Shown here one piece after another: positions 56,034 through 64,000 of a DNA stretch of 64,000 nt. A model generated the notes under the pieces. That model saw only the letters and a list, made by a program, of their open reading frames with translations, did no database searches and was not told the DNA's origin. The position numbers were made by a program, and so were the translations under genes. Within the stretch, counting starts at the first letter, position 1, and every line of letters begins with the position of its first letter. The DNA comes from Endozoicomonas_A sp049275935. Lineage in GTDB: Bacteria; Pseudomonadota; Gammaproteobacteria; Pseudomonadales; Endozoicomonadaceae. The stretch covers positions 5,518,001 through 5,582,000 of the forward strand of contig NZ_CP184830.1 in NCBI RefSeq assembly GCF_049275935.1. The letters are read 5' to 3'.

Positions 56034-58610
56034 ATGCACTCATTTACCCCAACCGGAACAATTAGAACTTCAAGCCAGGCAATGCAATGGCAGCCATCTA
56101 ATATGCCAGCAACATCCTTTGAGATCACCTCACAGGCTTCAGATATTGTTAAAAAACTGATAAATAAAGTGTCAATCGGGATCTTATGTACTCAGGATGC
56201 CAAGGACCACAAAAGCAAGGTGATCTCTTCTGTCAGCCTGGCTCCAGTACTGGGTATGCTTCTGTTGTGTATGGATGATAAAGCCAAAAAGGCATTGATT
56301 CTGGAAATCCCCGAAGAATCCTTAACTGATGAGCTGGAGACTGAAATCCATAAAAAACTCGGTGAATTCAGCAAAGACCACCCTTACGGAAGCCATCCTG
56401 ATCAGTTGATCTCTTGCGCTAACTTTATTGCTTCTGCCTTTTGCGTCAGATTTGAGCAGTTTGAAAAAATACTCTCTGAATGTTATCTAACCCAAAAGCT
56501 GGAAGGTGCTTTCTGGGACGTAGCTGATGTCACAGAAGCTTTTGTTAAGGATAAAACCAAAGGAAAAATAGAAAAGTTGTTTGATGGGTTGAACGAAGTT
56601 AAAGCAGTAATTGGTAATGTAATAGATTGCCGGGCTGTCTGGGAGGATAGTTTTTCTCCAGATGAAACGGCTGCTGGACGTTTTCTATGTGCAAATGGAA
56701 CTTGTATTGATAACGTCAAGATGATGTCTAAAACTGAAACGGTTCAATGTGCTTCTAACAGGAGATTTCGTGCCATCGCAAAGGAATTCCAATCTGTGAA
56801 TGGAGAAGATCTTAAACTGGTCGCAATAAAGCCGCATAATAAAAGTGCCACAGCGATTGATAAACTTGATTCTGACACGATTAACGAGTTAACTGAACAA
56901 TTAAATCATAGACAAGCGGAATATACGCTAACGCTACCCAAAATAAACATGGACAGTTGTGACACTCAGTTACTCAAGAAAATATGTAAGGTATTTGGAA
57001 CTGACATAGTAGCGGGAGATCTAACAAAATTAGGCATTTCGGCAGATGATAATCTGGAGATGCTTCAGAAAATCATATTTTCTGTTGATGAAAAAGGTGC
57101 CAGCTGTGCGATGGCGACTGTTGCACAAATTCAAACAAGGTGCGAAAAACCTCGCTTTGATTTTGACTGCCCTGGCTACATTGCCATTTTAGACAAAAAA
57201 GGTAATCGGTTGATTGAGCTGGTCATTAAGGATGGCAGCTTTTTGGAGTGTGTTGGTGACCCTATAATCTCCACCGATGGAGAATCAGGCTCTAATAATC
57301 TGGCAAGTTTTAACAGTTTTTATATATCTGATAGCGAAGATGATAGTTTTTATAGCGAAGATGATAGTTTTTATAGCGAAGATGATCAAGAACCAGTGCA
57401 TCGCAGTAAAATAGATTTACCCACAAAAATAAAGCTGGTAGAAAAAGACTTATCTGCAATAACACGCTTATCTTTTGACCCTCTTGAAACTATAGATGTG
57501 AGTGCTTTTATAAAAGACTGTTATAATCCGGATGGAAAGCTTGATATTAAAAGCGCTAAGGCAGATAATCACAGGCTAAATATGACAACATCTTCTTTCG
57601 ATGACGCTAAAGATATCAAGAAAAGAATATTAAAATGCATTGGAGAAGGCTATAGTTGCTATGTTAATATTCACGAAAGAGCTACTCCTATTGAAGTAAG
57701 TGTTTTAATTAATCCTTGGAAAAAAATGATTGATCAAATAACTTCTGGATTTATCAGTTCTTATATTTCTGATAGCGAAGATGATAGTTCTTATAGCAAA
57801 GATGATCCAGAACCAGTGGATCGCAGTGAAATAGATTTATCCAAAAAAACAAAACTGGTGAAAAAAGACTTATCTGCAATAACACGCTTATCTTTTGACC
57901 CTCTTGAAACTGTAGATGTGAGCACTTTTATAAAAGACTATTATAATCCGGATGGAAAGCTTGATATTAAAAGCGCTAAGGCAGATAATCGCAGGTTAAA
58001 AATAACAACATCTTCTTTTGATAACGCTAAAGATATCAGGGAAAGAATATTAGAATCCATTGGAAAAGAATATATTGATTCTGTTAAGATTTATGAAAGA
58101 GCTAAACCTATTCAAGTAGATGTTTTAACTAATCCCTGGAAAAAAATGATTGATAAAATAACTTCAGGACCTACCGATTCTTATATTTCTGATAGCAATG
58201 ATAATCCTATAATTACAACTGCTGAAAAAAAGAGCTCTGATAATCTGGAAACTCTTAACGATTATGATATGCCTGATAGCAAAGTTTATACATCTGATAA
58301 TCAATTCACAATTGAGAAAGATGTAACCGATCTAACTTCGATGGATAGGATTAGTACTTTAATACAACACCACTATAATCCGAATAGCGAGTTTGATGTT
58401 CGGATCGATGTGGCAGATCATATGCAGCTAACACTCAATATGTCTTCTAAGGATGAAGTTATAGAGCTTAGAGAAAGAATATTAAAATCAATTGGAGATG
58501 AACATAGCAAATTTGTTAGGATACTCGGTCAAAATTCTCCTTTTGAATTAGAGGTTTCTTTTGAAGCTTGGGAAGCACTGCGCAATAAGTTAACTTCTAA
58601 TCAATCATGA
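56034..58610 (+). CDS. Serpin 3 with three C-terminal modules
   Basis: An 858-residue member, about 300 longer than its neighbours. The serpin domain (residues about 30-410) has SLAPVLGMLLLCMDD, DKTKGKIEKLF, LPKINMD and FDCPGYIAILD. The hinge is Glu353-Lys-Gly355 with P12-P9 Cys-Ala-Met-Ala. Arg369 is at P1 (QIQTRCEK). The C-terminal part has three modules: roughly 455-575, 595-715 and 757-858. The first two are near-identical at DNA level with a 420-bp period. Acidic linkers carry SDSEDD repeats, including a 21-bp tandem repeat at 57332-57386. There is no signal peptide. The added modules suggest that the C-terminal part binds something repeatedly, or simply that it duplicates easily. Confidence 0.88.
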   Translation: MHSFTPTGTIRTSSQAMQWQPSNMPATSFEITSQASDIVKKLINKVSIGILCTQDAKDHKSKVISSVSLAPVLGMLLLCMDDKAKKALILEIPEESLTDELETEIHKKLGEFSKDHPYGSHPDQLISCANFIASAFCVRFEQFEKILSECYLTQKLEGAFWDVADVTEAFVKDKTKGKIEKLFDGLNEVKAVIGNVIDCRAVWEDSFSPDETAAGRFLCANGTCIDNVKMMSKTETVQCASNRRFRAIAKEFQSVNGEDLKLVAIKPHNKSATAIDKLDSDTINELTEQLNHRQAEYTLTLPKINMDSCDTQLLKKICKVFGTDIVAGDLTKLGISADDNLEMLQKIIFSVDEKGASCAMATVAQIQTRCEKPRFDFDCPGYIAILDKKGNRLIELVIKDGSFLECVGDPIISTDGESGSNNLASFNSFYISDSEDDSFYSEDDSFYSEDDQEPVHRSKIDLPTKIKLVEKDLSAITRLSFDPLETIDVSAFIKDCYNPDGKLDIKSAKADNHRLNMTTSSFDDAKDIKKRILKCIGEGYSCYVNIHERATPIEVSVLINPWKKMIDQITSGFISSYISDSEDDSSYSKDDPEPVDRSEIDLSKKTKLVKKDLSAITRLSFDPLETVDVSTFIKDYYNPDGKLDIKSAKADNRRLKITTSSFDNAKDIRERILESIGKEYIDSVKIYERAKPIQVDVLTNPWKKMIDKITSGPTDSYISDSNDNPIITTAEKKSSDNLETLNDYDMPDSKVYTSDNQFTIEKDVTDLTSMDRISTLIQHHYNPNSEFDVRIDVADHMQLTLNMSSKDEVIELRERILKSIGDEHSKFVRILGQNSPFELEVSFEAWEALRNKLTSNQS
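57332..57386 (+). repeat. 21-bp tandem repeat in the serpin 3 linker
   Basis: The unit TAGCGAAGATGATAGTTTTTA occurs twice in full and then in part (13 bases). It encodes acidic SEDDSFY repeats in the linker between the serpin domain and the first C-terminal module. Confidence 0.85.
57340..58180 (+). repeat. 420-bp tandem duplication inside serpin 3
   Basis: Sequence near 57341-57760 recurs at 57761-58180 with an exact 420-bp offset and no frameshift. Long identical stretches include the segment starting AAAGACTTATCTGCAATAAC in both copies. It duplicates the acidic linker plus the C-terminal module. Confidence 0.88.
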
Positions 58611-58625
58611 ATCAATACAATGCCA

Positions 58626-58656
58626 AATCCGGAGATTAACCACCTCCGGATTTTTT
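58626..58656 (+). terminator. Terminator after serpin 3
   Basis: Stem AATCCGGAG/CTCCGGATT with a 9-base loop, then a run of T. Confidence 0.92.
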
Positions 58657-58755
58657 ATTAACAAAAGCTTAAACTATAGTGGCCCCATAGGATGGACAGA
58701 CGGACAATTAAAGTTTTTCGGGCAGAGATACCTCCACTATGGCAACCAGGCTCTA

Positions 58756-58937
58756 TTGCAGGGAACAAGGTGTTATCGTAACTAACTAACCGGTCAGTGA
58801 TTTCAGAGAAAAGAAATACTTAAATATCAAGTATTAAGGGCAATGCTGTAGCCTGGCATTTATGGCTATTTCCTCAGCATGGAAGCAGTGAGTTTATTCT
58901 CGCTAATTAATTTGTATAAAGTAAAGGAGAGAAGGCT
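58756..58937 (+). promoter_or_regulatory. Serpin leader 4
   Basis: Conserved leader with ACTAACCGGTCAGT (58785-58798). A second dyad ATACTT/AAGTAT with a 7-base spacer follows near 58816. The hairpin AGTGAG/CTCGCT (58887-58904) keeps pairing through a G-U wobble. The ribosome-binding site is AAAGGAGAG. Confidence 0.6.
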
Positions 58938-60602
58938 ATGGAATCAATGAGAACTTCTATGAATACGGCGCAGTGGCAGCCATTTAATCTGCCAGACACA
59001 TCCTTACAGACTACCTCACAAGCTTCTGATATTGTTAAAAAACTGCTGGACAAAGTGTCATTAGGCATCCTCAGCGCCAAAGGTGTCAGGGACGACGAAA
59101 GCAAGGTAGTGTCTTCTACCAGCCTGGCTCCGGTTTTGGGAATGCTTCTGGCGTGTATAGATGATAAAGCCAGGAAAGCAGCAGTTCTGGGTATCCCTGA
59201 AGAAGAATTAACTGATGAGCTAGAGTCTCAGATCCATAAAAAACTCGGTGAATTCAGTGTAAACCACCCTTATAGTAATGAGAAACAAGCACTCTCTAGC
59301 ACTAACTTTATAGGTTCTGCCTCTGCCGTCATTAATGAGAAGCTTAATCAGATACTGTCTGCATGTTATCAAACCGAAAAGCTGAAATGTGATGGCCATA
59401 ACAAGTTCCTGGCTGACGTCGCAGAAGCCTTCGTGAAATGGAAGACCAATGGAAAAATCGAAAAGTTGTTTCATGGTCATTCTAAAGATCGACGAGAACT
59501 AATTACAGCGGTAATAGGTAATGTGATGGAATTCGAGGGTATCTGGAAAGACAAATTTTCTAAAGACAAAACGGTCAACCGGCCATTTTATTGCGCAAAT
59601 GGAAGTTTTATTACAAACGTCAAGACGATGAGATCGACTGAAGAGCTTCAATTTGCTAATACCCGTGCCTTTGATGCCATAGGCAAAGAATTCCAATCCG
59701 TGAATGGAGAAGACCTTAAATTAGTTGCAATTAAACCACGCTTTAAAGATCCTAAAGCGATTAACAAACTTGACTCTGAAACCATTAATCATCTGATTGA
59801 AAGATTAAATGATCATAAAGTAAAGATGGATCTAAGACTTCCGAAAATAAAATTAGATAATTGTTGTGATACCAGGTTACTCGAAAAAATTTCTGAGGTA
59901 TTTGGAACCAACATAATAACGGCTGGTGATTTAACAAGATTAGGCGATTCATCATACTGTGATCTGGAAATACTTCAGAAGACCAAAGTATCTATTGGTG
60001 AAGAGGGAGCTTATGGTTCAGTCGCCACTGTCGCAACAACTACTCTTAGGGACCCATCCTCTCGTCCCAGCTTTGATTTTGATTGCCCTGGCTACATTGC
60101 CATTGTAGATAGTCAAGGTAATCGGTTGCTTGAGATGGTGATTAAGGATGGCAGCTTTTTAGAACTTGACGGTACACCTGTAATCATACCCGCTGAAAAA
60201 CAGAGCTTTGGTATATCTGATAGTGATGATGATATGTCTGATAGTGACGATGATCAAAGCAGTCAAATCGATTTACCCACAAAAACAAAGATGGTACAAA
60301 AAGACTTATCTGTGATAACACAGTTATCTTTTGATCTTACTGAAAGTGTAGATGTGAGTACTTTTATAAATAACTATTATAATCCGAATGGGAAGCTTGA
60401 TATTCAAAGCGCTAAGGCAGATAATGAACGTTTAACTATCAAAATCTCTTCTCTGCGTGACGCTAAAGATCTTAAAGAAAGAATATTAGAATCCATTGGA
60501 AAAGAATATGAATCTTCTATCAACGCTTATCCTCTTCAAGTACATATTTCAACTGATGCTTGGGAAAAAATGATTCATAGAATAACTTCTGGGCAATCAT
60601 AA
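58938..60602 (+). CDS. Serpin 4 with C-terminal module
   Basis: A 554-residue protein without signal peptide, the clearest serpin of the array. Features in order: TSLAPVLGMLLACIDDKAR (61-79, helix B region), AFVKWKTNGKIEKLF (164-178), VIGNVMEFEGIWKDKF (192-207, the hallmark N..F.G.W), LPKIKLD (301-307), hinge Glu355-Glu-Gly357-Ala, and CPGYIAIVD (383-391). Counting from P15 (Gly357) gives Leu370-Arg371 at P2-P1 and Asp372 at P1'. P12-P9 are Gly-Ser-Val-Ala, compatible with inhibition. The acidic linker is SDSDDDMSDSDDDQ. The C-terminal module (443-554) includes ADNERLTIKISS, KERILESIGKEY and AWEKMIHRITSGQS. Confidence 0.92.
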   Translation: MESMRTSMNTAQWQPFNLPDTSLQTTSQASDIVKKLLDKVSLGILSAKGVRDDESKVVSSTSLAPVLGMLLACIDDKARKAAVLGIPEEELTDELESQIHKKLGEFSVNHPYSNEKQALSSTNFIGSASAVINEKLNQILSACYQTEKLKCDGHNKFLADVAEAFVKWKTNGKIEKLFHGHSKDRRELITAVIGNVMEFEGIWKDKFSKDKTVNRPFYCANGSFITNVKTMRSTEELQFANTRAFDAIGKEFQSVNGEDLKLVAIKPRFKDPKAINKLDSETINHLIERLNDHKVKMDLRLPKIKLDNCCDTRLLEKISEVFGTNIITAGDLTRLGDSSYCDLEILQKTKVSIGEEGAYGSVATVATTTLRDPSSRPSFDFDCPGYIAIVDSQGNRLLEMVIKDGSFLELDGTPVIIPAEKQSFGISDSDDDMSDSDDDQSSQIDLPTKTKMVQKDLSVITQLSFDLTESVDVSTFINNYYNPNGKLDIQSAKADNERLTIKISSLRDAKDLKERILESIGKEYESSINAYPLQVHISTDAWEKMIHRITSGQS

Positions 60603-60612
60603 ACAAAAAGGC

Positions 60613-60646
60613 AAATCCGGAGTATAATCACCTCCGGATTTTTTTA
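60613..60646 (+). terminator. Terminator after serpin 4
   Basis: Stem AATCCGGAG/CTCCGGATT with a 9-base loop, followed by seven or more T. Confidence 0.92.
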
Positions 60647-60756
60647 TTAAAAAAAGCCTAAAAGTATCGTAGCCCCCATAATATGGACAGATAGACAAGT
60701 TAAGTTTTATAGCAGTACTTTGGACAGAGATAAATCCACCATGGTAACGGCCTCTA

Positions 60757-60950
60757 TGGCAGGAAACAAGATGTTATCGTAACTAACTAACCAGTTAGTG
60801 ATTAATGCGAAAGCAAATACTTAACTCATAGTAATGCTACATAACACAGAATTTACGGCTATTTGAAAAGCATGCGCTGTCCGCAAACATGGAAGCAGTG
60901 TGTTTATCCTGAATAAAAATAAATTTTTATCAGAGTTAGGAGAAAATATA
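60757..60950 (+). promoter_or_regulatory. Serpin leader 5
   Basis: Leader of a second type, with palindrome ACTAACCAGTTAGT (60786-60799), whose 6-bp arms are perfect. The AGTGAG/CTCACT hairpin is lost here. The sequence is almost identical to leader 6. The ribosome-binding site TTAGGAG precedes the ATG at 60951. Confidence 0.6.
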
Positions 60951-62669
60951 ATGGGACCTATTAGACATTCATTAAGACAATTATCATTGTCATCGCAACT
61001 ACTAAATGTTCGAAACACATCCTTCAAAACCACCTCACAGGCTTCATATCTTGTTAAAAAACTGATTGATAAAGTGTCATTAGGAATTCTGAACGCTGCA
61101 GACGCCAGGGACGATAAAAGCAAGGTAGTGTCTTCTACCAGCCTGGCTCCGGTTCTGGGTATGCTTCTGGCGAGTATGGATGATAAAGCCAGAAAGGCAT
61201 CGGTTTTGGGTATCTCTAAAGAAGACTTAACTGATAAAATGGAAACTGAGATCCATAAAAAACTAGGTGAATTCAGCGTTAACCATCCTTACGCCAAGGA
61301 TCCGGATCAGAAACAGGCACTCTCTTGCAGTAACTTCATAGGTTCTACCTCTGCCCTCGGGAATGAGAAGCTTAATCAGACACTGTCTGAATGTTATCAC
61401 ACCGAAAAACTGGAATGTCATGACCATGACAGGTGCCTGGCCGATGTCGCAGAAGATTACGTGAAAGAGAAGACCAATGGAAAAATCGAAAAGTTGTTTC
61501 ATGGTCATTCTAAAGCTCGACGAGAACTAATTAAAGCGGTGATAGGTCATGTGATGGAATTCGACGGTATTTGGAAAGATGAATTCTCTGAAGACAAAAC
61601 GGTCCACCGCCCATTTAATTGCGCAAATGGAAGTTTTATTAGAAACGTCAAGATGATGTCTTCAACTGAAGAGCTTCAATTTGTTGAGACCAGTGAATTT
61701 GATGCCATTGGTAAAGAATTCCAATCCTTGAATGGAGAAGACCTTAAATTAGTTGCAATACAACCACACTTTGAAGATCCTGAAGTGATTAATAAACTTG
61801 ACTCTGAAACCATTAATCATCTGATTGAAAGATTAAATGATCGTAAAGTGAAGATGGATCTAAGACTTCCGAAAATAAAAATAGAGAATAGTTGTGATAC
61901 CAGGTTACTCGACAAAATTTCTGAGGTATTTGGAACCAACATAATAAAGGCCGCTGATTTAACAAGATTAGGCGATTCATCAGACGGTGATCTGGAGATA
62001 CTACAGAAGACCAAAGTATCCATTGGTGAAAAGGGAGCTTATGGTACAGTGGCCACTGCCGCAACAACTACTCTCAGGGACCCATCCTCTCGTCCCAGCT
62101 TTGAGTTTAATTACCCTGGATACATTGCCATTGTCGATGGACAAGGTAATCGGTTGCTTGAGATGGTGATTAAGGATGGCAGCTTTTTTGAGCTTGGCGG
62201 TACACCTGAAATCACACCCGCTGGAAAACAGAGCTCTGACAACCAGTCAGGTTATTACGATTTTGACATGTCTGATAGTGAAGATGATATGCCTGATAGT
62301 GACTATAATACAGAGCCTAAAATCGATTTGCCCACAAAAATAAGGCTGGTACAAGAAGACTTATCTGCAATAAAACGGTTATCTTTTGACTTTTTTGAAA
62401 CTGTAAATGTGAGTAATTTTATAAAAGACTATTATGATCCGGATGGGAAACTTGAAATTAAAAGCGCTATGGCAGATGATAAAATTTTAACACTCGAATT
62501 CTTTTCTTCGGATGACGCTAAAGATCTTAAAGAAAGAATATTAAAATCCATAGGAGAAGAATATAGATCTGCTGTTAAGATTTATGAAAGAGATAATCCT
62601 GTTGAAATAATAGTTAATAATAATACCTGGCATAAAATGATTGCTAAAATAACTTCTGGACAATCATAA
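60951..62669 (+). CDS. Serpin 5 with C-terminal module
   Basis: I use the ATG at 60951, eight bases after AGGAG; an in-frame upstream codon at 60900 lies in the leader. The 572-residue protein closely resembles serpin 4. It has SLAPVLGMLLASMDDKAR, VKEKTNGKIEKLF, VMEFDGIWKDEF, LPKIKIE and YPGYIAIVD. The hinge is Glu360-Lys-Gly362, P12-P9 Gly-Thr-Val-Ala, and Arg376 at P1 in TTTLRDPSS, the same loop as serpin 4. The linker is acidic (MSDSEDDMPDSD). The C-terminal module ends WHKMIAKITSGQS. No signal peptide. Confidence 0.92.
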   Translation: MGPIRHSLRQLSLSSQLLNVRNTSFKTTSQASYLVKKLIDKVSLGILNAADARDDKSKVVSSTSLAPVLGMLLASMDDKARKASVLGISKEDLTDKMETEIHKKLGEFSVNHPYAKDPDQKQALSCSNFIGSTSALGNEKLNQTLSECYHTEKLECHDHDRCLADVAEDYVKEKTNGKIEKLFHGHSKARRELIKAVIGHVMEFDGIWKDEFSEDKTVHRPFNCANGSFIRNVKMMSSTEELQFVETSEFDAIGKEFQSLNGEDLKLVAIQPHFEDPEVINKLDSETINHLIERLNDRKVKMDLRLPKIKIENSCDTRLLDKISEVFGTNIIKAADLTRLGDSSDGDLEILQKTKVSIGEKGAYGTVATAATTTLRDPSSRPSFEFNYPGYIAIVDGQGNRLLEMVIKDGSFFELGGTPEITPAGKQSSDNQSGYYDFDMSDSEDDMPDSDYNTEPKIDLPTKIRLVQEDLSAIKRLSFDFFETVNVSNFIKDYYDPDGKLEIKSAMADDKILTLEFFSSDDAKDLKERILKSIGEEYRSAVKIYERDNPVEIIVNNNTWHKMIAKITSGQS

Positions 62670-62679
62670 AAAAAAGCCA

Positions 62680-62711
62680 AATCCGGAGTTTAATCAGCTC
62701 CGGATTTTTTT
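62680..62711 (+). terminator. Terminator after serpin 5
   Basis: Stem AATCCGGAG/CTCCGGATT followed by TTTTTTATT. Confidence 0.92.
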
Positions 62712-62775
62712 ATTAACAAAAGCCTGAAAGCAAACTAGCCCCCATAAAATGAACAGATAGACAAGTTAAGTTTTA

Positions 62776-62970
62776 TGGCAGGAAACAAGATGTTATCGTA
62801 ACTAACTAACCAGTTAGTGATTAATGCAAAAGCAAATACTTAACTCATAGTAATGCTACATAACACAGAATTTACGGCTATTTGAAAAGCATGCGCTGTC
62901 CGCAAACATGGAAGCAGTATGTTTGTCCTGAATAAAAAATTAATTATTATCAGAGTTAGGAGAAAATATT
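62776..62970 (+). promoter_or_regulatory. Serpin leader 6
   Basis: Nearly identical to leader 5 along its whole length, with palindrome ACTAACCAGTTAGT (62805-62818) and the ribosome-binding site TTAGGAG before the ATG. Confidence 0.6.
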
Positions 62971-64000
62971 ATGCACCCTATTGGACATTCATTCAGACAA
63001 TTTTCATTGTCATCGCAACCGCTAAATCTGCGAAACACATCCTTCAAAGCCACCTCACAGGCTTCATATCTTGTAAAAAAATTGATTGATAAAGTGTCAT
63101 TAGGAATTCTGAACGCCTTAGACGACAGGGACAATAAAAGCAAGGTAGTGTCTTCTGCCAGCCTGGCTCCGGTTCTGGGTATGCTTCTGGCGAGTATGGA
63201 TGATAAAGCCAGAAAGGCATCGATCCTGGGTATCTCTAAAGAAGAGTTAACTGATGAGATGGAGATTGAGATCCATAAAAAACTAGGCGAATTCAGCGTT
63301 AACCATGCTTACGCCAAGGATCCGTATCAGATACAGAAGGTACTCTCTTGCGCTAACTTTATAGGTTCTGACTCTGCCGTCATAAACGAGCATCTTGATC
63401 AGATACTGTCTGTATGTTATCAAACCGAAAAGCTGGACCGTCCTGACCAGGACAGGTGCCTGGCCGACATCGCAGAAGACTTCGTGAAAGAGAAGACTCA
63501 TGGAAAAATCAATAAGTTGTTTCATGGTCATTGTAAAACTCGACGAGAACTGATTACAACGGTAATTGGCAATGTGATGGAATTCGAGGGTATCTGGGAG
63601 AGGCCATTTTCTAAAGAAAAAACGGCCTCGGGCAAATTTATCTGCGCAGACGGAAGTATGATTGAAAACGTCAAGATGATGAAGTCAACTGAAAACGTGC
63701 AATTTTTTGATAATGGAAAATTTGGTGCCATTGGCAAAAATTTCCGATCAGTGAATGGTGAAGATCTTAAATTAGTCGCAATAATAACCCCTGATGACAG
63801 TCCGACAGGGATTAACAACCTTGATTCTGATACAATCAATCACCTGATTGACGGATTAAATGGCCGTAAAAAAGAGATGGATCTAATGCTACCCAGGATA
63901 AAAATAGACGGCAGTTGTGACACCAATTTACTCGACAAAATTTCTCAGACATTTGGAGCCGATGTCATAAGGTCTGAAGATTTAACAAGATTAGGCCATC
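62971..64000 (+). CDS. Serpin 6, cut by the window edge
   Basis: The frame from the ATG at 62971 is open to the last base (343 codons). The protein starts MHPIGHSFRQFSLSSQ and follows serpin 5 closely: SLAPVLGMLLASMDDKAR, FVKEKTHGKINKLF, VIGNVMEFEGIWERPF, LPRIKID and EDLTRLGH at the edge. The hinge, reactive loop and C-terminal module lie outside the window, so P1 cannot be read. It shows that the array continues beyond 64 kb. Confidence 0.9.
   Translation, partial: MHPIGHSFRQFSLSSQPLNLRNTSFKATSQASYLVKKLIDKVSLGILNALDDRDNKSKVVSSASLAPVLGMLLASMDDKARKASILGISKEELTDEMEIEIHKKLGEFSVNHAYAKDPYQIQKVLSCANFIGSDSAVINEHLDQILSVCYQTEKLDRPDQDRCLADIAEDFVKEKTHGKINKLFHGHCKTRRELITTVIGNVMEFEGIWERPFSKEKTASGKFICADGSMIENVKMMKSTENVQFFDNGKFGAIGKNFRSVNGEDLKLVAIITPDDSPTGINNLDSDTINHLIDGLNGRKKEMDLMLPRIKIDGSCDTNLLDKISQTFGADVIRSEDLTRLGH

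Noticed and set aside
51954..64000. CRISPR-like regular repetition in the right-hand region
   Set aside because: The period is about 2 kb and consists of coding units with leaders and terminators, not short repeats with spacers.
1..64000. tRNA or rRNA genes, phage integration site
   Set aside because: None seen on reading both strands; the island edge at psrA is not a tRNA gene.

Overview
The window looks like chromosome of a marine, host-associated gammaproteobacterium in the Oceanospirillales/Pseudomonadales, most plausibly Endozoicomonas-like. This placement is inferred, not searched. It rests on Pseudomonas-like gene order (gap, mfd, csiV, then nagZ and a psrA-type regulator), a CysI plus DUF934 pair of pseudomonad type, a yej peptide transporter, a PrkA/YeaH/SpoVR operon, and an island of eukaryote-like protease and protease-inhibitor genes at the right end.

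Layout. 1-8.4 kb: end of tatD, a DinJ/YafQ-type toxin-antitoxin cassette, fieF, a glutaredoxin-like gene, a KefB-like antiporter, two unrecognised exported/membrane proteins in tandem, a DUF2970 gene and a possible 35-residue membrane protein. 8.4-12.7 kb: a long hairpin repeat, cysI with its DUF934 partner, a second CPA2 antiporter and a nest of inverted repeats. 12.7-19.5 kb: housekeeping genes sohB, nudC, dnaQ, rnhA, a methyltransferase, gloB and mltD. 19.5-31.1 kb: an oligopeptide ABC transporter with four tandem YejA-like binding proteins, followed by yejB, yejE and yejF. 31.2-36 kb: prkA, yeaH and spoVR. 36-48.9 kb: gap, mfd, csiV, an anti-sigma/STAS/PP2C partner-switch module, two MscS paralogues, nagZ, an L,D-transpeptidase and a psrA-like regulator.

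49-64 kb is an AT-rich accessory island. It begins with an intact pepsin-like (family A1) aspartic protease with a signal peptide. Decayed N-terminal copies of the same gene lie on both sides of it, and one of them ends exactly at an internally deleted ISNCY-type insertion sequence. The island continues to the window edge with six tandem serpin genes (the sixth is cut by the edge). All run in the same direction with a spacing of about 2.0 kb, apart from one unit enlarged by internal duplication. Each serpin has its own conserved leader with a palindrome near ACTAACCGGTTAGT, and each complete gene has its own intrinsic terminator with a CTCCGG-type stem.

The serpins lack signal peptides. In all five complete copies, counting from the hinge places Arg or Lys at P1 of the reactive-centre loop. 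Each carries a C-terminal module of about 110 residues that I do not recognise, joined by a low-complexity linker; the third serpin has three copies of this module. The protease and serpin array is the most interesting system here. A reasonable reading is a diversifying antiprotease family acting on trypsin-like proteases of a host, a predator or competitors, but target and route of export are not shown by the sequence.
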